Shown: one piece after another, positions 56,001 through 57,031 of the stretch | Layout: each line of letters starts with the position of its first letter | How positions within the stretch are numbered: position 1 is the first letter of the stretch | NCBI GenBank assembly: GCA_017649745.1 | Contig: JAGCGE010000201.1 | Span: forward strand, 1 to 57,031 | Source of the DNA: Clostridiales bacterium | GTDB lineage: Bacteria; Bacillota_A; Clostridia; Saccharofermentanales; Saccharofermentanaceae | Reading direction: 5' to 3' | DNA: 57,031 bases | Position numbers and translations under genes: made by a program | Notes under the pieces: model-generated | What the model was told of the DNA's origin: nothing | What the model saw: only the letters and a program-made list of their open reading frames with translations | Databases searched by the model: none

Positions 56001-56254
56001 TCGCCTTCACCTCCTGTTTCAGGATCTTCCGGCTTTACCCAACGTTCACGTACAATAATACCGCCAGTAATATCTAAGATTACTGCAAGCGTAGATTCAC
56101 GACCGGGCGGAGACAAATAGGTGTACGCCATAACGTCGTGAAACTTTGCTTTGGCTCTATTAATTGCCGGAATCGTAGCACCGGGATCATCATCGCTAAA
56201 CTTGTAAACAAGCGTAGCGGAATCATTCTGAACCTCAAGTACAAAGTAAGTCAA
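55997..56254 (-). CDS. Hypothetical small protein before the holin
   Basis: 85 aa. MTYFVLEVQNDSATLVYKFS and a final strand-rich AVILDITGGIIVRERWVKPE. Such short proteins often lie between fibre genes and holin in Clostridia phages. No membrane segment. 4-base overlap with the holin gene. Function unknown. Confidence 0.65.
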   Translation of the reverse strand: MTYFVLEVQNDSATLVYKFSDDDPGATIPAINRAKAKFHDVMAYTYLSPPGRESTLAVILDITGGIIVRERWVKPEDPETGGEGE

Positions 56255-56281
56255 AGTTATCGACCTCCTTCCATTTTGAGT

Positions 56282-57001
56282 TTAGTTAACGTCGTTTCCT
56301 TGCACAAAGTTAGTGCCACCTGGATTACTATAGAATGTGCCTTCAACTAAATCATAAAGACCATTAACATTATCCGATGTGCGGTAACAAGGCACAAAGT
56401 CACGAAGTAAAGTTCCACTGTCATAAAATTTACATGAGTAAATGCGGCAGATTAATGCCACCTGCTTAACATTATTCTTACCTAAAGCAAACAAAAAGAT
56501 GTTACCGTAATCGGCATTCGTGTTCCACTTGTTAAAAGTCAAGACTGTGGTATCTACATAGACTTCCTCGTCATCACAGTCCAAGATGTACTTGTGCCGT
56601 TGATGGTCATTCGGTGTTGTTGCAAATGCATCACTGTACTGGCCCGAACCAAATTGCAGAGTGTTAGATGATGCACCACCGGGGAATTCCAAGTAATACC
56701 CATAATTCCCGCCCCAGTTTCCGACACCCTGACAGGCATATGCCGCTTGTGCTCCGCTCGGAATCAGCATATCGATTTCGATTCTCAGTTTGTCACAGTA
56801 TGACCAAATACTTAATCCAGTGTCGATATACTGGCCATTGCCACTCTCGATGTATTCTACTTGCTGATACCCCGAAGGTAAACCTCCGCCTCCGCCGCTC
56901 TTCGCCCACAAGATTATACCTGTAGAATCTTTAACTTGAGAAACTTCAACGTTGCTTCCGTTTACCGGTATATACATCTCTTTTACATCACTGAAATTCA
57001 T
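56282..57001 (-). CDS. LamG-like tail adhesin
   Basis: 239 aa. A short N-terminal head (MNFSDVKEMYIPVNGSNVEV), a GGGGG hinge, then a LamG/concanavalin-like domain: LPSGYQQVEYIES, GQYIDTGL, and the closing RIYSCKFYDSGTLLRDFVPC plus GLYDLVEGTFY motifs. It probably binds a cell-surface glycan. Its first 332 bases recur at the left edge of the window. The ATG overlaps the TGA of the upstream gene in the circular map. Confidence 0.8.
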   Translation of the reverse strand: MNFSDVKEMYIPVNGSNVEVSQVKDSTGIILWAKSGGGGGLPSGYQQVEYIESGNGQYIDTGLSIWSYCDKLRIEIDMLIPSGAQAAYACQGVGNWGGNYGYYLEFPGGASSNTLQFGSGQYSDAFATTPNDHQRHKYILDCDDEEVYVDTTVLTFNKWNTNADYGNIFLFALGKNNVKQVALICRIYSCKFYDSGTLLRDFVPCYRTSDNVNGLYDLVEGTFYSNPGGTNFVQGNDVN

Positions 57002-57031
57002 GAACTCACCGCCTTAACAAGTAAGGTCTTA
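56670..57031. repeat. Right copy of terminal overlap
   Basis: Corresponds to 1-362 with seven substitutions. The last 30 bases are the end of the 164-aa gene seen complete at 329-823, so the genome continues around the circle. Confidence 0.95.

Noticed and set aside
1..57031. Integrase, excisionase or CI-type repressor marking a temperate phage
   Set aside because: I found no protein with the integrase R-H-R-Y or resolvase signature and no repressor with a peptidase domain. Absence from reading alone is not proof.

Overview
The window is a nearly complete tailed-phage (siphovirus) genome. Every protein gene I accept lies on the minus strand. Positions 1-362 and 56670-57031 are the same sequence with 7 substitutions, so this looks like a circular or terminally overlapping contig with about 56,669 bp of unique sequence, probably assembled from a mixed population. 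Strong GGAGG ribosome sites, r1t-type holin, NlpC/P60-like lysin, HK97-type head genes and families familiar from Clostridia gut phages suggest a Firmicutes host. I see no integrase, excisionase or CI-type repressor, so it is probably virulent.

Layout in the direction of transcription (falling coordinates): (1) 31.8-20.2 kb is an accessory/early region of tiny genes. Many are self-contained cassettes: a conserved promoter-like element (CGCAA, 14 nt, TTAATG; 17 copies), a GGAGG leader, a 35-130-codon gene often with one membrane segment, and an intrinsic terminator. Two or three cassettes have no convincing gene and probably make small RNAs. (2) 28.6-16 kb holds operon-like runs of mostly unknown small genes with ATGA/TAATG overlaps. 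(3) 15.95-15.63 kb is a non-coding block packed with GGTAA/TTACC repeats, an origin or operator candidate. (4) 15.6-9.2 kb is replication: a fused SF3 helicase, primase-like and B-family polymerase protein, an ssDNA-binding-like protein, an SF2 helicase, a VRR-NUC nuclease and a PD-(D/E)XK nuclease. (5) 9.2-6.4 kb encodes a 951-aa protein with the ADFDGD signature of two-barrel (YonO-like) RNA polymerases, several helix-turn-helix segments and an N-terminal HYG/SGRYPWGSG tag.

(6) From 5.8 kb the late operon runs down, through the circular junction, to 31.9 kb: a conserved 99-aa protein, a GC-rich cos candidate, a terminase-associated protein and HNH nuclease, SH3 protein, connector-like protein, tail fibre/baseplate proteins, LamG-like protein, holin, endolysin, XhlA-like protein, large terminase, three proteins carrying an HxGIKGMKWG-like tag or near it, portal, scaffold-like protein, protease-capsid fusion, neck proteins, two tandem tail-tube genes, chaperones, a 2023-aa tape measure, Dit, and a Tal/fibre ending in an S74-type chaperone. 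A strongly structured RNA closes the operon at 31.76-31.85 kb.

The most interesting signals are the RNA polymerase-like protein together with a phage-wide promoter family, the promoter-gene-terminator cassette array with gene-less members, and a probable -1 frameshift at the end of the capsid gene that would append an Ig-like decoration domain.
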